DNA of 64,000 bases from Owenia fusiformis. Lineage: Eukaryota > Annelida > Polychaeta > Sabellida > Oweniidae. Numbering within the stretch: the stretch's first letter is position 1; each line of letters opens with the position of its first letter. The notes under the pieces are model-generated. The model made no database searches, was not told where the DNA came from, and saw only the letters and a program-made list of their open reading frames with translations. The position numbers were made by a program, and so were the translations under genes. Shown piece by piece: positions 1 through 10,147 of the stretch. The stretch is from positions 2,625,525 through 2,689,524 of the forward strand of contig CAIIXF020000004.1 in NCBI GenBank assembly GCA_903813345.2, read 5' to 3'.

Positions 1-1000
1 TGATTATTTCCTTTAAATAGCACTGAGATCTGAGAAAAAGTTGAAATAATGATTCACCCTAATCTATAAGATACCGTCACAGGGCCGTCAGATGGGGGGG
101 TGCGATGGGTGCGACCGCACCCCCCTTTGTCACCCCCCAAAAAAAATTTGAAAAAAAAAATTTGAAAAAAAATTTTTTTGGAAAAAAAATTTTCTGTAAT
201 TTTTTTTTCATTGACTCATACACTTTGAAAGTACCCAGAAAGCACCAAATAGCATCTTAAAATTGTAAAATTTTCTAGAGGTATTGGCCACCCCTCACAC
301 CCCCCACAAAACAATGGAAAAGTTCTAAATTTATTTTAGTGTTTTGTCTCAGACACTTTTAAAGTGCCCAGACATTATCAAATAGCTCCTTGATATAGTT
401 AGTGTTTCCGGGGGACTTGCTCCCCCTCTTGCATCTTGCACTTGCATAGCCCCCCCCCCCTCTGGCGCCCCCCCCCCCTCTGGCGCCACCCCCCTTGACC
501 CCCCCCCCCCCCCCAAAAAAAAATGCCCAGAAAGCACCAAATAGCGTCGTAAATTTGTAAAATTTTCTAGGGGGAGTGGGCCACCCCTCACACCCCAAAC
601 AAAACAATGGAAAAGTTCTGAATTTAACACCCCCCCCCAAAAAAAAAATTGAGATTTTTTTTTATTGACTCATACCCTTTGAAAGTGCCCAGAAAGCACC
701 AAATAGCATCTTAAAATTGTAAATTTTTTTTGGGAAATAGGCACTTTTAGGCACAGACACTTTTAAAGTGCCTAAACTTCATCGAATAGCACCTTGATAT
801 TGTAAATTTTGATATAGGGGACTAAAACTTGCTCCCCCTCTGGCACCCCAGCCCCACCTCCCCTTCTGGCACCCCTTCCCCCTTTCACACCCCCAAAATT
901 TGAAAAAAAAATTGATTGTTTTTCAATGTTTTTATTGACTAGTACACTTTAAAAGTGCCCAGAAGCACCAAATATCATCTTTAAAGATCTAATAGCAAAG
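1..1000. repeat. Degenerate nested repeat block with poly-C and poly-A tracts
   Basis: At least four imperfect copies of one module are visible (about 215-330, 345-430, 515-640, 665-800, and a last partial at 940-985). Each starts near CACTTTGAAAGTGCCCAGA, continues with a CACCAAATAGCATCTT-like segment, and often ends in CCACCCCTCACACCCC followed by CAAAACAATGG. A second module flavour (CTTTTAAAGTGCCCAGACAT, then CTTGATAT) alternates with it and seems to be a diverged version of the same unit. Homopolymer C and A runs separate the modules. The short open frames here are low-complexity and not credible genes. Poly-C runs of this length may be miscounted in the assembly. Confidence 0.75.
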
Positions 1001-2390
1001 GTTTTGCAAAAATAAATCAATGCAGTGTAAAACAAATGTATGTATAATGAAGAAATAAATATTTAATGAAAAAAATAGATATGTGTTTGTAATATTGGTA
1101 TTAACTTAAAATTAAAAAGTGTCACTATCTCTTTCATTTTTCAACAAATATAGGCTCACGTGACATATGACGCGGGGCAGTCATTTTTGATCTATCGTAG
1201 ACCATATCAGTATCAAACTGCCGATATTTCAACCTCGTCTTGCGAGGCCATTTTTATTTGAAACATCTTGAATTTGGTGTCAAAATAAAGCTGGTCACGC
1301 CCACTTTCAGAGTTATCAATGAATCATTTACTACGACTACTATATTCATTTAGGAGGCGTGTAAAGTTAACCAATCAGAAAGACAATTGCTCCATATATG
1401 ACAGTTCATTAACATATTCAGTGTTTACTATTGTTTTTCGCGTCATGACAACACGAGTAGTAACCAATCAAAATGCCGTATTTTATCACGTGAGTTCAGA
1501 GTGACATGCACGACATGTAAGTTTAGTCTGAGCTGATCGCGATGTTGAACAATTTCTTCTCGGAATTTGTCCAGAGAAATCAGCGATTCTAAATTAAGGT
1601 AGGATCTCCCATTTCTTCCTGTACAAGTTTTAACTTATCTCTATCGAATCCTAAAGTTTTGGATGAAGATATGAAGCATACGTTTAAAAACGAAGCGATT
1701 AATTTGACGATCTGATTTTGCAATTTGCAATGGCCAATTTACTGCAAGTCTGCGTGTATTTGACAAGAGATAGCGCCAAGTCTTGTATCCGAATGCTTGT
1801 TAAGCCACTCAAAAACAAGATCCATATTTTCTAAATTTGATAACTTTGCAGAGAGCCCGTTTTCATAACCTGTTTTCCGCGTCTAAATTCAAACTGAGTA
1901 GGATTATAGGATCGCTGGGATTCTCAGTCAATGGCAACGGGTCTTCATTCCAGAACGCATATTTTTTAGTTGATTCTCCGTCATAGTACTTGTCTAAAGT
2001 CCATATCTGCTCTTTTACTGGCATACTTGGACATATTTCCCCTCCTTAAATTGTCCTCCTTAAATAACACCCTCTCGCCGATTTATATATAGCCATTTCC
2101 CAGAACCCGGGAGTCAGAATCGCTGATGTTTGCCATATTGAACATGTTGAAATATGTACTGTAATATCTGTAATACTAGGCATTGCCTGCTACGCGTAAG
2201 GGTCACGTGACTAGCGCGATACAGGAAAAATGGCGAATTTCGAAACAACAATTTTTGGGCACTTTTATTGCAAATTTCAGGTATTTATAAGTGTTTGTGG
2301 TATAAAATATAATCCACAGACATAAATGAACATCCAAACTACATATTTTATTACGTTTTGGAGCCTTTTTGCTTTTAAAATGACATCTTT
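1001..2390. other. Non-coding stretch, no gene recognised
   Basis: I see no open frame with coding character. CACGTG E-box hexamers occur near 1157, 1486 and 2203. The last lies about 25 bases before AAAATGGCGAAT, a YY1-like word in opposite orientation to GCCATTTT. A similar pairing recurs near 4190-4220, so these could be promoter-like or repeat-borne motifs. Confidence 0.4.
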
Positions 2391-2905
2391 AAATTGTAAA
2401 CTTTTCTAGGAGAGGTAGCCACCCCTCACATCCCCCACAAAACAAAAGAAAATATTCTGAATTTCATGTATTGTCTCAGACATTTTTTAAGTGCCCAGAC
2501 ATCATCCAATAGCACCTTGATATGGTCAATGTTTCTGGGGAACAACCCCTTGCTCCCCTACTGGCACCCCAACCCACTTCACCCTCTCATCCTCTTTGAC
2601 ACCCCCAAAAGAATTTGAAAAAAAATTCACATTTTTCTTATTGACTCATAACGCACAGGCGTACCAGATGGTTGCAAATTTGCTCCAAATACAACGAAAT
2701 TTCAAAATTTTCCTGGGGGAGAACCCCCAGTCCCCCTTGAATGCTTGGTTTTTTATTCACACAACTCTTATTCCCGTCGTGGTGTCGTACTACTTAGAAA
2801 CTTACACTTTGAAAGTGCCCAGAAACGCCTAATAGCATCTCAAAACTGTAAAATTTTCCTGGGGACCACTCCTCATACCCCCCACAAAACAATTGGAACG
2901 TTTGG
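2391..2905. repeat. Second block of the 1-1000 repeat family
   Basis: The modules of the first kilobase recur here: a CCACCCCTCACATCCCCC segment with CAAAACAA near 2410-2445, the TAAGTGCCCAGACATCATCC flavour near 2490, the CTTGCTCCCC and CTGGCACCCC words near 2550, and ACTTTGAAAGTGCCCAGAAA near 2805. Order and spacing match the left-edge block, so the 1-3 kb region is two pieces of one repeat separated by about 1.4 kb of unrelated DNA. Confidence 0.65.
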
Positions 2906-3075
2906 AAGTTGCATTTGTTAATTCCAAACTAATATAGGGACTAACTGACCCCCCCCCCCTCTGTTTCTTACGCGATTTGATTTACGCGGCAAAAAAATGG
3001 CAATTTTATATTTCTCTTTAGTAGGCTTAAGCTAAAAACCGCACCCCCCTTTAAGAAAAGTGTCTTACGGGCCTG

Positions 3076-3450
3076 CGTCATCGCAAACAACTTTATACAC
3101 AATGAGTTTTGCTTGCTAAGATACCTCGTCTTCTTTAATGCCAGTGACATCTATAATCGGCCTATAATCACGTCATCGGAAACAACTTTATACACAATAT
3201 GTTGTATATGCTTAGATACCGCGTCGTCTTGAATGCCAGTGACATCTATGAAATACCGTCATCGCAAACAACGTTATACACACTATTGTGATGTATATGC
3301 TTAGATACCTCGTCGTCTTGAATGCCAGTGACATCTATAAAAATGCTGTCATCGCAAACAACTTGATATATACACAATGTGTTGTGCATGCTTAGATACC
3401 TCGTCTTCTTTGATGCCAGTGTCATCTATAAGATACATCATCCCGAACAA
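3076..3450. repeat. Tandem repeat, about 90 bp unit, four to five copies
   Basis: Units begin at about 3076, 3172, 3258, 3348 and 3435 with a GTCATCGCAAACAAC-like word. They continue through TATACACAAT, a GCTTAGATACCTCGTC segment and AATGCCAGTGACATCTATAA. The period varies between 86 and 96 bases through small indels. No open frame runs through it. This looks like an ordinary minisatellite. Confidence 0.85.
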
Positions 3451-5199
3451 CATTTAACCCACCAATGCTCAGTCTCAAGCCTTAGAAACCTGCTTTTGTA
3501 AATGATGTGGAGTTTTATCTTACCAATCCTGAATTGAATATTAATATGGGTAGAACCTATAATTAATATGATATCTAAATTAAAACTTACCAAATATAAC
3601 TTTGATATTAAACAGGCAATGCGCCTATTTTTGAATGAAAAATGACAAAATATTGTTTGAGACATGTCACTCACACATTCACTCAAATATGATAAAAACT
3701 TTAATTTGGGATCATACTGAAGTGAAAAAAAAATTACTTGCATAGAAAACAGCATTTGAAGTTCAGAGATTGAAAAAAGTGAATTACCACTTTTCACAAA
3801 TAGTGTATGTATTAAATAACTCTTGGATTAAAGGATGGCGTGCTTGAAAATCCTGTCAAAAATGAATTCTCGAAATCGTTGTTCCCTCTTCAAAAGAGGA
3901 GACGCGAAAATCGTTCCTTATAAGGTCAAAATATTTCCCATGATGCAGTTCGCGGAGGAACAAATTTATACTTCCTTGTTTTCCCTCATAGGTTTAACAT
4001 GGGGATTTTCACACCTATTTTTCAAACGATATATTCGTTCACATTCCCGTACGAGAGTACAGAAAAAATTATTAGAAACGATTGGTCTCTTATTAGTCTT
4101 AATATAACAGCTATTTTTTTCATTGTATTGATTCATAGCGTGGTGAAAACGATGATTGAAAAGTGAGAAAATATTCCGGAAGAGAAGGTCACGTGATCAG
4201 TTGACTAGTCGCCATTTTGGAAAAAACAATTCCATTCGACTTTCAATACTTTCCTGACAATCTTACCGCACTACAAACTGCAACATCGATGCAGCAACTG
4301 AATAAAAGTATTCATCTTCAAATTACATTATAGAGTTACGTTGAAAACCCACAAACAACTGAGCAGTAGACCAAAGAAGACGCGTCGCTATTATCTAGTG
4401 TTATCTAGGTCAATCTGTTCAGTGGTCCGAAAGCAAATCTATAATACTCGTTTCCGAATTTTGTTGGTCATTGTACAATCTTTTATTGATTAAACTCGAT
4501 ATACTGACTATTAAAGCAATGACAACGAAGAATACTTCCGATGGTGTCATTGTTTTATTTAGCGTGCGGGTGTAAAAACAAAATTGCGTAATTAGTTTGA
4601 TTTAGAACTTTCGGGTCACGCAAATAGCTACGCGAAATGCATAGTGGGAAAATATTGACCAATCAAATGTTGTCCTTTTTGAGTGCTTTTTCAGTACATA
4701 TTTGCGAACGTTCTGATTCAAAGAGCAATCCGCGAAAGGGAGAATTGATAATTAATGCAAACAACAATGCCATCTTTCTATGGCATTGCTTAAAACTTGA
4801 CATATATAAATTGATAGATCAAAAATATTTTGTCATGATCAAGTGTCAACTCTGATGTGGTCTGTTTGAGCTTTTTTTGGTGTCAAATGAAAGATCGGGT
4901 ACTTATTAATCCATTGGAAATACAAAGAAGATCAAAAGTGAGACTTCATTTACGCACTTTGTCCCCTTAATGGTGTTAACTTAAACATGTGGAGCAGTGT
5001 ATCTATAAATTACAAGATCTCCGTCGAGTAGGTATAAATATGACTATAATTCCATACATGTTGTGCAAACAGGTTGTGTATATACTTTCGACAATTCTCA
5101 GTTTACGATATCCTAAAGATATGGTCAAACGCTTTGATTGAAAGTAAAGGTTTCTAGTTCACGATGTCCAAAGATATATTAATCTTCGTGGAAACTGCT
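3451..5199. other. Non-coding stretch downstream of the GPCR
   Basis: Short open frames at 3438-3797 (minus) and 3835-4107 (plus) lack recognisable domains. Near 4190-4220 a CACGTG E-box is followed by GCCATTTTGG, a good match to a YY1 site, but no coding first exon with a clear donor follows. The 3' untranslated region of the minus-strand receptor must lie at the right end of this stretch; I see no convincing polyadenylation signal close to its stop codon. Confidence 0.4.
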
Positions 5200-6213
5200 T
5201 CATTGAGCAGGTGCGGTCTCAACGTCAGTCTGATTCTGGATGTTGGATTGTGGGTCAATCTGGTTTCCCTTCCTCCACAACATTCTTCGAAGTTCTCGAC
5301 GAAATTTTGGCCCGGACAGGCAGTAAAGAAGAAAATTTATGGAATTATTTGTGTATACGAATAAATTACAGATAGCATCGTGGAGATCAGCCTTGGCAAT
5401 TGTAGATTCCTCATCATCCGGGTACCAAGTCGTCTTAAAATTGTAGTAGAGAACAATGGGCGATGTGCAGATAATGAACACGAAATTCACAGTGAGGAGC
5501 ATTGCCGTCATGGATGTCATCTTCGATTCGTTCGTTGAGGTCAGTTTCCGAACTTTGATAATAATGAGCACGTTGCTTGTGAACATGATGATGAATGGGA
5601 TAAAAGAGGCAATGCACGCGTCGATCAATGGCCACGTATACATGTCAAAATTCTTATATCTGTTACCGACAATATCACATTCAGGAATACCAAGATCGTT
5701 TATTTTAATACCGGATGTCCAGAAGAAGTGAAGGTTGATGAAAAGTAAAACAAAAGAGATGAGACAAACTGTTATAAATGCTATGAAACTAGAACAGTAT
5801 ATTCGAGCTTTGTGGGGGATATAAACAGCAACTAGCCTTTCAAACGTTACCGCAACTAAGATCCACGCAGAATGATGAACGGAAAAATAGATGAAGAATA
5901 AATGAAATTTACATCCCCCAGGTGTGATGCTCCGTATGTCTATGTCATATATGTGACGTATCCAATGTCGCAAAAGGCCGGTGTAAAGCACAGTCGTATC
6001 CACTACGGCCAGGACGCTGAGATAAATACTAGAAGTGATTTTTCGCATGTTCTTTCTTGTGAGTACGATAAGAGACAAAGTGTTTCCTATTGTGCCAAGA
6101 ATGATGATCAATGGCGCACAGTAGGTCCATAGTCCCTTTGCTATTGTTGTCTCTGTGTAAATCATGGTTACCGTTGAGTTAATATTTTCGGTAACTGTAC
6201 TTTCGTTGGTGAC
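5200..6213 (-). CDS. Rhodopsin-family (class A) GPCR, FMRFamide/neuropeptide-receptor-like; N-terminus split by a transposon
   Basis: This is a seven-helix receptor of the plasma membrane, expected to signal through G proteins. The intronless frame holds all seven helices. Numbering from an upstream ATG at 6485 (pre-insertion protein, 362 residues), the class A landmarks are: GN in helix 1 (Asn69), LAVVD in helix 2 (Asp97), Cys126 at the top of helix 3, ERL replacing DRY (Arg151), Cys204 in extracellular loop 2 as disulphide partner, CTSP in helix 6 (Pro277), and NFLLY in helix 7 replacing NPxxY (Asn318-Tyr322). The NSINFLLYC helix 7 and ERL motif are common in lineage-expanded FMRFamide-like orphan receptors of marine invertebrates. 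The ligand cannot be predicted. The outer N-terminus has Asn-X-Ser/Thr sequons (NES, NST). The frame runs into a 188 bp inserted element where no ATG exists; a TGA lies at 6262-6264. The first in-frame ATG is at 6165, only about 15 residues before helix 1. Confidence 0.9.
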   Translation of the reverse strand, partial: VTNESTVTENINSTVTMIYTETTIAKGLWTYCAPLIIILGTIGNTLSLIVLTRKNMRKITSSIYLSVLAVVDTTVLYTGLLRHWIRHIYDIDIRSITPGGCKFHLFFIYFSVHHSAWILVAVTFERLVAVYIPHKARIYCSSFIAFITVCLISFVLLFINLHFFWTSGIKINDLGIPECDIVGNRYKNFDMYTWPLIDACIASFIPFIIMFTSNVLIIIKVRKLTSTNESKMTSMTAMLLTVNFVFIICTSPIVLYYNFKTTWYPDDEESTIAKADLHDAICNLFVYTNNSINFLLYCLSGPKFRRELRRMLWRKGNQIDPQSNIQNQTDVETAPAQ

Positions 6214-6401
6214 CAAGGAGGATTGGCTCCCAGAATGCAACACCGATATTCTGCAAAACAATCACCTAGCGATAGCTTTGTTGGAGAGTATCGGGTCATT
6301 CTCCATGCAGTCGTACAAATTATACAGACACGAATAGCAAATGACGCATGCGTGGAGATTAAAGAATATCGAGTTGGAACCCTGGCTTCCAATCCTCCTT
6401 G
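6214..6401. mobile_element. 188 bp palindromic MITE inserted in GPCR coding sequence
   Basis: The element begins CAAGGAGGATTGG and ends with the exact reverse complement CCAATCCTCCTTG. The inverted similarity extends imperfectly to about 42 bp per arm and includes a CGATATTCT word. It is flanked by perfect 9 bp direct repeats, GTTGGTGAC at 6205-6213 and 6402-6410. A 9 bp duplication with long inverted repeats is typical of Mutator-like (MULE) elements, though other superfamilies can give 9 bp. On the receptor strand the element carries TTGTTTTGCAG (6251-6261), a fair splice-acceptor sequence. I saw no second copy in this window. Confidence 0.9.
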
Positions 6402-6410
6402 GTTGGTGAC

Positions 6411-6485
6411 TAAATTCGTATCGTTGGTAGAGGTCTTTATGGATAAATCAACGAATACCTGAAAGATATAACCAATTATTATCAT
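6411..6485 (-). CDS. Displaced N-terminal coding segment of the GPCR
   Basis: A minus-strand frame opens with ATG at 6485 and encodes a hydrophobic stretch (MIIIGYIFQVFV), then a Ser/Thr/Asn-rich segment with an NDT sequon, up to the 9 bp duplicate that encodes Val-Thr-Asn. Deleting the element plus one duplicate (197 bp) puts this segment in frame with the receptor core: the ORF ends differ by 224 bases, and 224 minus 197 is 27, nine codons. In the present sequence the frame instead reads through the element and stops at 6168. TTTCAGGT inside this segment could also be a splice acceptor, so the true first exon may lie further upstream. Confidence 0.6.
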
Positions 6486-6686
6486 GTGCTAATTTGAAGT
6501 GACTTGGAACCAAAAAGTGTACACAAGATCGGATCCGCTCATCCCTAATAACACGTCTTAAACTCCATTCTATTGTCAAAAGGTCATTCTCAACCGTCGT
6601 TGACTTGTTATAAATGTGTCTTCTTACATATTTTATGAATATGACATCAAATATGACCCAAAAAGATTTGTCTTCTAAGACATCTG

Positions 6687-7081
6687 AAAGGACGATTCTC
6701 GGTTTGGAGAACGAAGTTCATCAATCTATATGAGCATTATCCCTGCTTCGGACAAATTTGATTTTTTTTACATAACATAGATTTGAATGTCTTCTTTTGA
6801 ATAGTCATAATTTAATTTGGGTAATATTTCTAGATTTTTCGCAAAAAAATATTCGCGCAGTACACTGATGAACTTCTTTCCCCAAATCGAGATTTGTAAT
6901 TTATTGAATCGGTCAAATTGAGCGTTATCCCTGCTTCAGACCAATTTGTTATTTTTACATCTTGTAGATCTAAATGTCCTCTTTTGAATATTCATAGTTT
7001 AATTTGGGTAATATTTCTATATTTTTCATGAAGAAAATTATTAGCCCAGGAGACTGTTCTCCAAACCGAGAATCGTCCTTT
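6687..7081. mobile_element. 395 bp MITE with perfect 26 bp inverted repeats and an internal duplication
   Basis: The left end AAAGGACGATTCTCGGTTTG and the next six bases are exactly mirrored at the right end (26 of 26 bases). Inside, a block of about 120 bases occurs twice: once from about 6731 and again from about 6920, starting at GTTATCCCTGCTTC or ATTATCCCTGCTTC and running through TTTAATTTGGGTAATATTTC. I see no clear target duplication. It lies about 200 bp upstream of the GPCR N-terminal segment, so it may sit in that gene's 5' region. Confidence 0.85.
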
Positions 7082-7366
7082 ACAAATGACTGAATTTACT
7101 GAATGATTAGGCCTAGAAATGACTCCATTCAGCCATTAGATTTCATGGAGCCACATACAAATATAACACTTTACATACAAAAATATGTAGAGTCCAATAT
7201 TCTAGTATACTAGGTAAATAACTGATTTGCATCGTCAAGTAACATTGAAGATGTTTTGAATACATTGCTTTCCTTTCTATTGATAGCCTACGTGCTTTTA
7301 ACTTAATGCTTCAAAATGGTTAAATTGACCACGCCCACTTTTGCTCTACATTCCAGTGGTAGGGCA
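7082..7366. other. Short non-coding gap
   Basis: No coding or repeat structure recognised between the 395 bp MITE and the mariner fragment. Confidence 0.3.
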
Positions 7367-7994
7367 CTATGACGAGCCTTGCAAGATGTGTCGTCTATTC
7401 CTTTGCAACATAATTTTGTACTTGTTAAACCACCTGTAAATGTTTCTCTCAGCAATGGCAGCTTTACCATATGCCTTCTTTATCTGTCTTATAGTCTCTT
7501 TTACACCTTTCCCCAACTTTACACAGAACTTAATGTTTGTTCTTTGCTCTATTTTACTCTGACTTGGCGCCATCTTGAATTGGGTGGGTTAGTGTCCTTG
7601 GTCATGTTAGTATTTGTCATGGATGATGGAAGCAATTCAAAGAAATTGAAAGCTTTTTATGAATGCCTATTGTGACATCACAACTATTACTTATTTGTTA
7701 CCATGGCAACAAATATAAAAATCATAGAAAACAAACAATGAACATTTTCAAATGTTACTGACTTTTTAAATTAGAGAAATTCACAAAAACGTTATGGTTT
7801 CTCTTCAATTTGCCCCGGGTTACGCGATATCGGGTTACTATAGCAACCATAATTTCAACCAATGAAATGATTGAATTCCAATCTTTGAGATGGTAACTCA
7901 GAAATGTTGTGGGTACATGTATACCAAATGTCATGAAGATCTGATGAATACTTTTGAAATTACAATGTCTTTGACGTTACTTCTGGATCACCCT
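7367..7994 (-). mobile_element. Truncated mariner-type transposon, 5' part
   Basis: The minus-strand frame 7367-7573 starts with ATG and encodes 68 residues resembling the N-terminal helix-turn-helix of mariner transposases: KIEQRTNIKFCVKLGKG, then IRQIKKAYGKAAI and IYRWFNKYK. The element's outer end is at 7994, where the plus strand reads CCACTCTG-type mariner terminus as GGATCACCCTG followed by TA. About 420 bases of leader separate the terminus from the ATG. The catalytic DDE/D part is missing; the copy is cut near 7367. It is a dead relic. Confidence 0.75.
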
Positions 7995-7996
7995 GT

Positions 7997-8608
7997 ATAA
8001 TGCTTTCATTAGTGACAACTTCATCATCAATTTTCAATTGAATGGAATATCATTCCCAAAAAGAACAAGCAAAAATAATTAGTATTTGCAAAGTTGTGTT
8101 ACAAAATTAAGATGGTTGGTATTTTTGTGTAGAATTTAGGCGTGCCTGCAAAACACGGACAATATTTAGATCACATGATCTAACTGCGACGATTATAAAA
8201 GTGCATCTAGTTGAGCTAGTTATATATAGTCATCAGAACGTATTGAGGAATTGTTCCATGGAGCCTAGTTTTAAAGATTAATTTAGATATCGTGCAGACA
8301 GAAAAGTTATTCAACATTATATATGTCGGTGGCATTTTTTTATGTCACCCTATAGGTGAGACTAAACCAATAACATATAAATTGCATATTTTCTCATATT
8401 TTTACCTTTTCTGAGATTTATATAGATACCACTCTTTATCCTATGCCAAGTAGAGTTTTAGGGAGATAAGTTGGTAATATATATCCCGTATCCTGATTTT
8501 CCATATCCAGAATCTCCATATCTCCCGCCATATCTCCCGCTTCGGTGCATATCTTCCCGCTTCCAGTAAGTAGTGGAAATGCAATAAAATGACTTTGCAT
8601 ATGAATAA
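7997..8608. other. Non-coding flank of the LINE
   Basis: No gene is visible. A 14 bp word CCAAGTAGAGTTTT near 8445 is exactly mirrored just inside the LINE near 8651, about 200 bases away. The stretch 8480-8560 repeats CCATATCTCCCGC-like words. Confidence 0.35.
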
Positions 8609-8632
8609 TTTGTCTATTTTTGTATTATTGAA

Positions 8633-9370
8633 ATGACCATGCCCCAGAAAACTCTACTTGGTATCCGTGGCAAACTGTGGCGTATGCTTTATGATAATTA
8701 CCATAAATATGAATGTGCCGTTCGTGTAGGAAGTTCAAATACACTTTCTAAACCTTTTAATGTCATGCAGGGCGTCCACCAAGGGGGTGTCCTATCTATG
8801 CTATTTTATCAGTTGTACATGGCTGACCTTATTCAGGATCTATGTGAAATGAATATAGGTGGCCACATTGATGATGTAAATTGTGTATGTCCTTCTTATG
8901 CGGATGACATGACCATTATTGCCACAAATCAAAAGGATATGCAACTTATGTTAAACGCTGCCTTTGAACATAGTAGAAGATGGCGATATGAAATCCATCC
9001 AGCGAAATGTAACTTTCTGACATTTAATGATATGGTCACTGATTCAAGTGTTAAAGGTCATGTCGTTCTCAAGATAGGTGACACGAGAATTCCAAAGGTC
9101 AATTTCACTGTTCATGTTGGTATTCCAATATCTAGTAAAAATGATATCTCACAATATGTTAATGATCGCTGCACTAGTGGTAAGCGAAAATTCTGCTCAC
9201 TTTTGGGACTGGGGCACAAAACAGGTGGTTTGTCACCCTTAACAGCATCAAAACTGTACTGGGCCTTTTCTATTCCAACCATGCTGTTTGGGGCACCAGT
9301 TATAAATTACCAAGCGTCAGATGTTGAAAAGCTTGAATTGACTCATAGGGAGATTGGCAAACGTATCTAA
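8633..9370 (+). pseudogene. LINE reverse transcriptase, C-terminal part of the polymerase domain
   Basis: The frame shows the hallmarks of a non-LTR reverse transcriptase: NVMQGVHQGGVLSMLFYQLY (residues about 44-63), the catalytic YADD box (CPSYADDMTII, about residue 87), and a thumb segment ending LTHREIGKRI. It ends at TAA 9368-9370, but the same frame continues without shift into FFPKTSANPS and then LGWLSI, which normally follows in these proteins. The TAA is therefore one nonsense change inside one original reading frame, probably from CAA. The upstream fingers region is missing, so it cannot be active. Confidence 0.85.
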
Positions 9371-10147
9371 TTTTTCCCCAAAACCTCAGCCAATCCTAGT
9401 GCAACGATGCCGTTGGGATGGTTGTCAATAGACGGCTATATTACAGTGTTGCAGATGATGTATCTCTGGAGTTTACTTAGGTTTAATAATATTTACAGGG
9501 ATATAACTATAACACGGTTAGTAAAGATGTTTCATGTCACTTATGACAACCATGCCGATATTTTCTCTCCTATCCGGCGCATTTTCCTTAAGACCAAAAT
9601 GCTAGGAATTGAAAATCTGGTTAAAAATGCGCTGGACTCTGGATATCTTCCGTCGAAGAGGTCATGGAGACTGCAAATTGTCAATGCTGTAAGATCCGTC
9701 GAGGTCAAGCAATTTTTCTTGCAATGCTCATGTTATGGCAAACTTTTATACCTACGTGACTATGTCACAGACTTAAAACCTTGCATATGGTGGTTGATTT
9801 GTCAGAAATATCCTAAATGTCAAAGCCAGTGTAAAACTATGATGCAATTGATATGTAACGCCCATGTATTAAATACGAACAACTTCAATGGTTCAAAACG
9901 ATGTATATTGTGTAACCTGTGTGAAACTGAAACAATTGAACATTTTATATTAAGATGCCCTATGTATGAACCATATAGGCATAACATATTTGAAGCCCTT
10001 GGCAGTCGTGGTGACAGTATGGGTGTTATTATGAAGAAAGTTTTAGGTCTCTCAGATGTTTCATGTGAGACGTTAATAATTGTATCATCATGTGTACACA
10101 AAATGTACAATCACAGAGCCAACCTGTTGGCTCTGCTTGACACATAA
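9371..10147 (+). pseudogene. LINE ORF2 C-terminal region with Cys/His motif
   Basis: This continues the reverse-transcriptase frame after the internal TAA (the next ATG is at 9407, 774 bases or 258 codons after the 8633 ATG). The C-terminal part has CILCNLCETETIEHFILRCP, the CxxC...H...C motif found at the end of many LINE ORF2 proteins and thought to bind nucleic acid. It ends in a natural stop at 10145-10147. The minus-strand frame at 9820-10110 is only its shadow. Confidence 0.8.

Noticed and set aside
349-640. Gly/Pro-rich minus-strand frames in the left repeat
   Set aside because: Translation of poly-C tracts and repeat modules.
6259-6261. Start of the receptor frame at 6261
   Set aside because: The codon is TTG, not ATG, and lies inside the transposon right after TGA; it is not a credible animal start codon.
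6168-6485. 105-codon minus-strand frame overlapping the GPCR
   Set aside because: Only its first 28 or so codons are original coding sequence; the rest is translation through the inserted element and then out of frame in the receptor.
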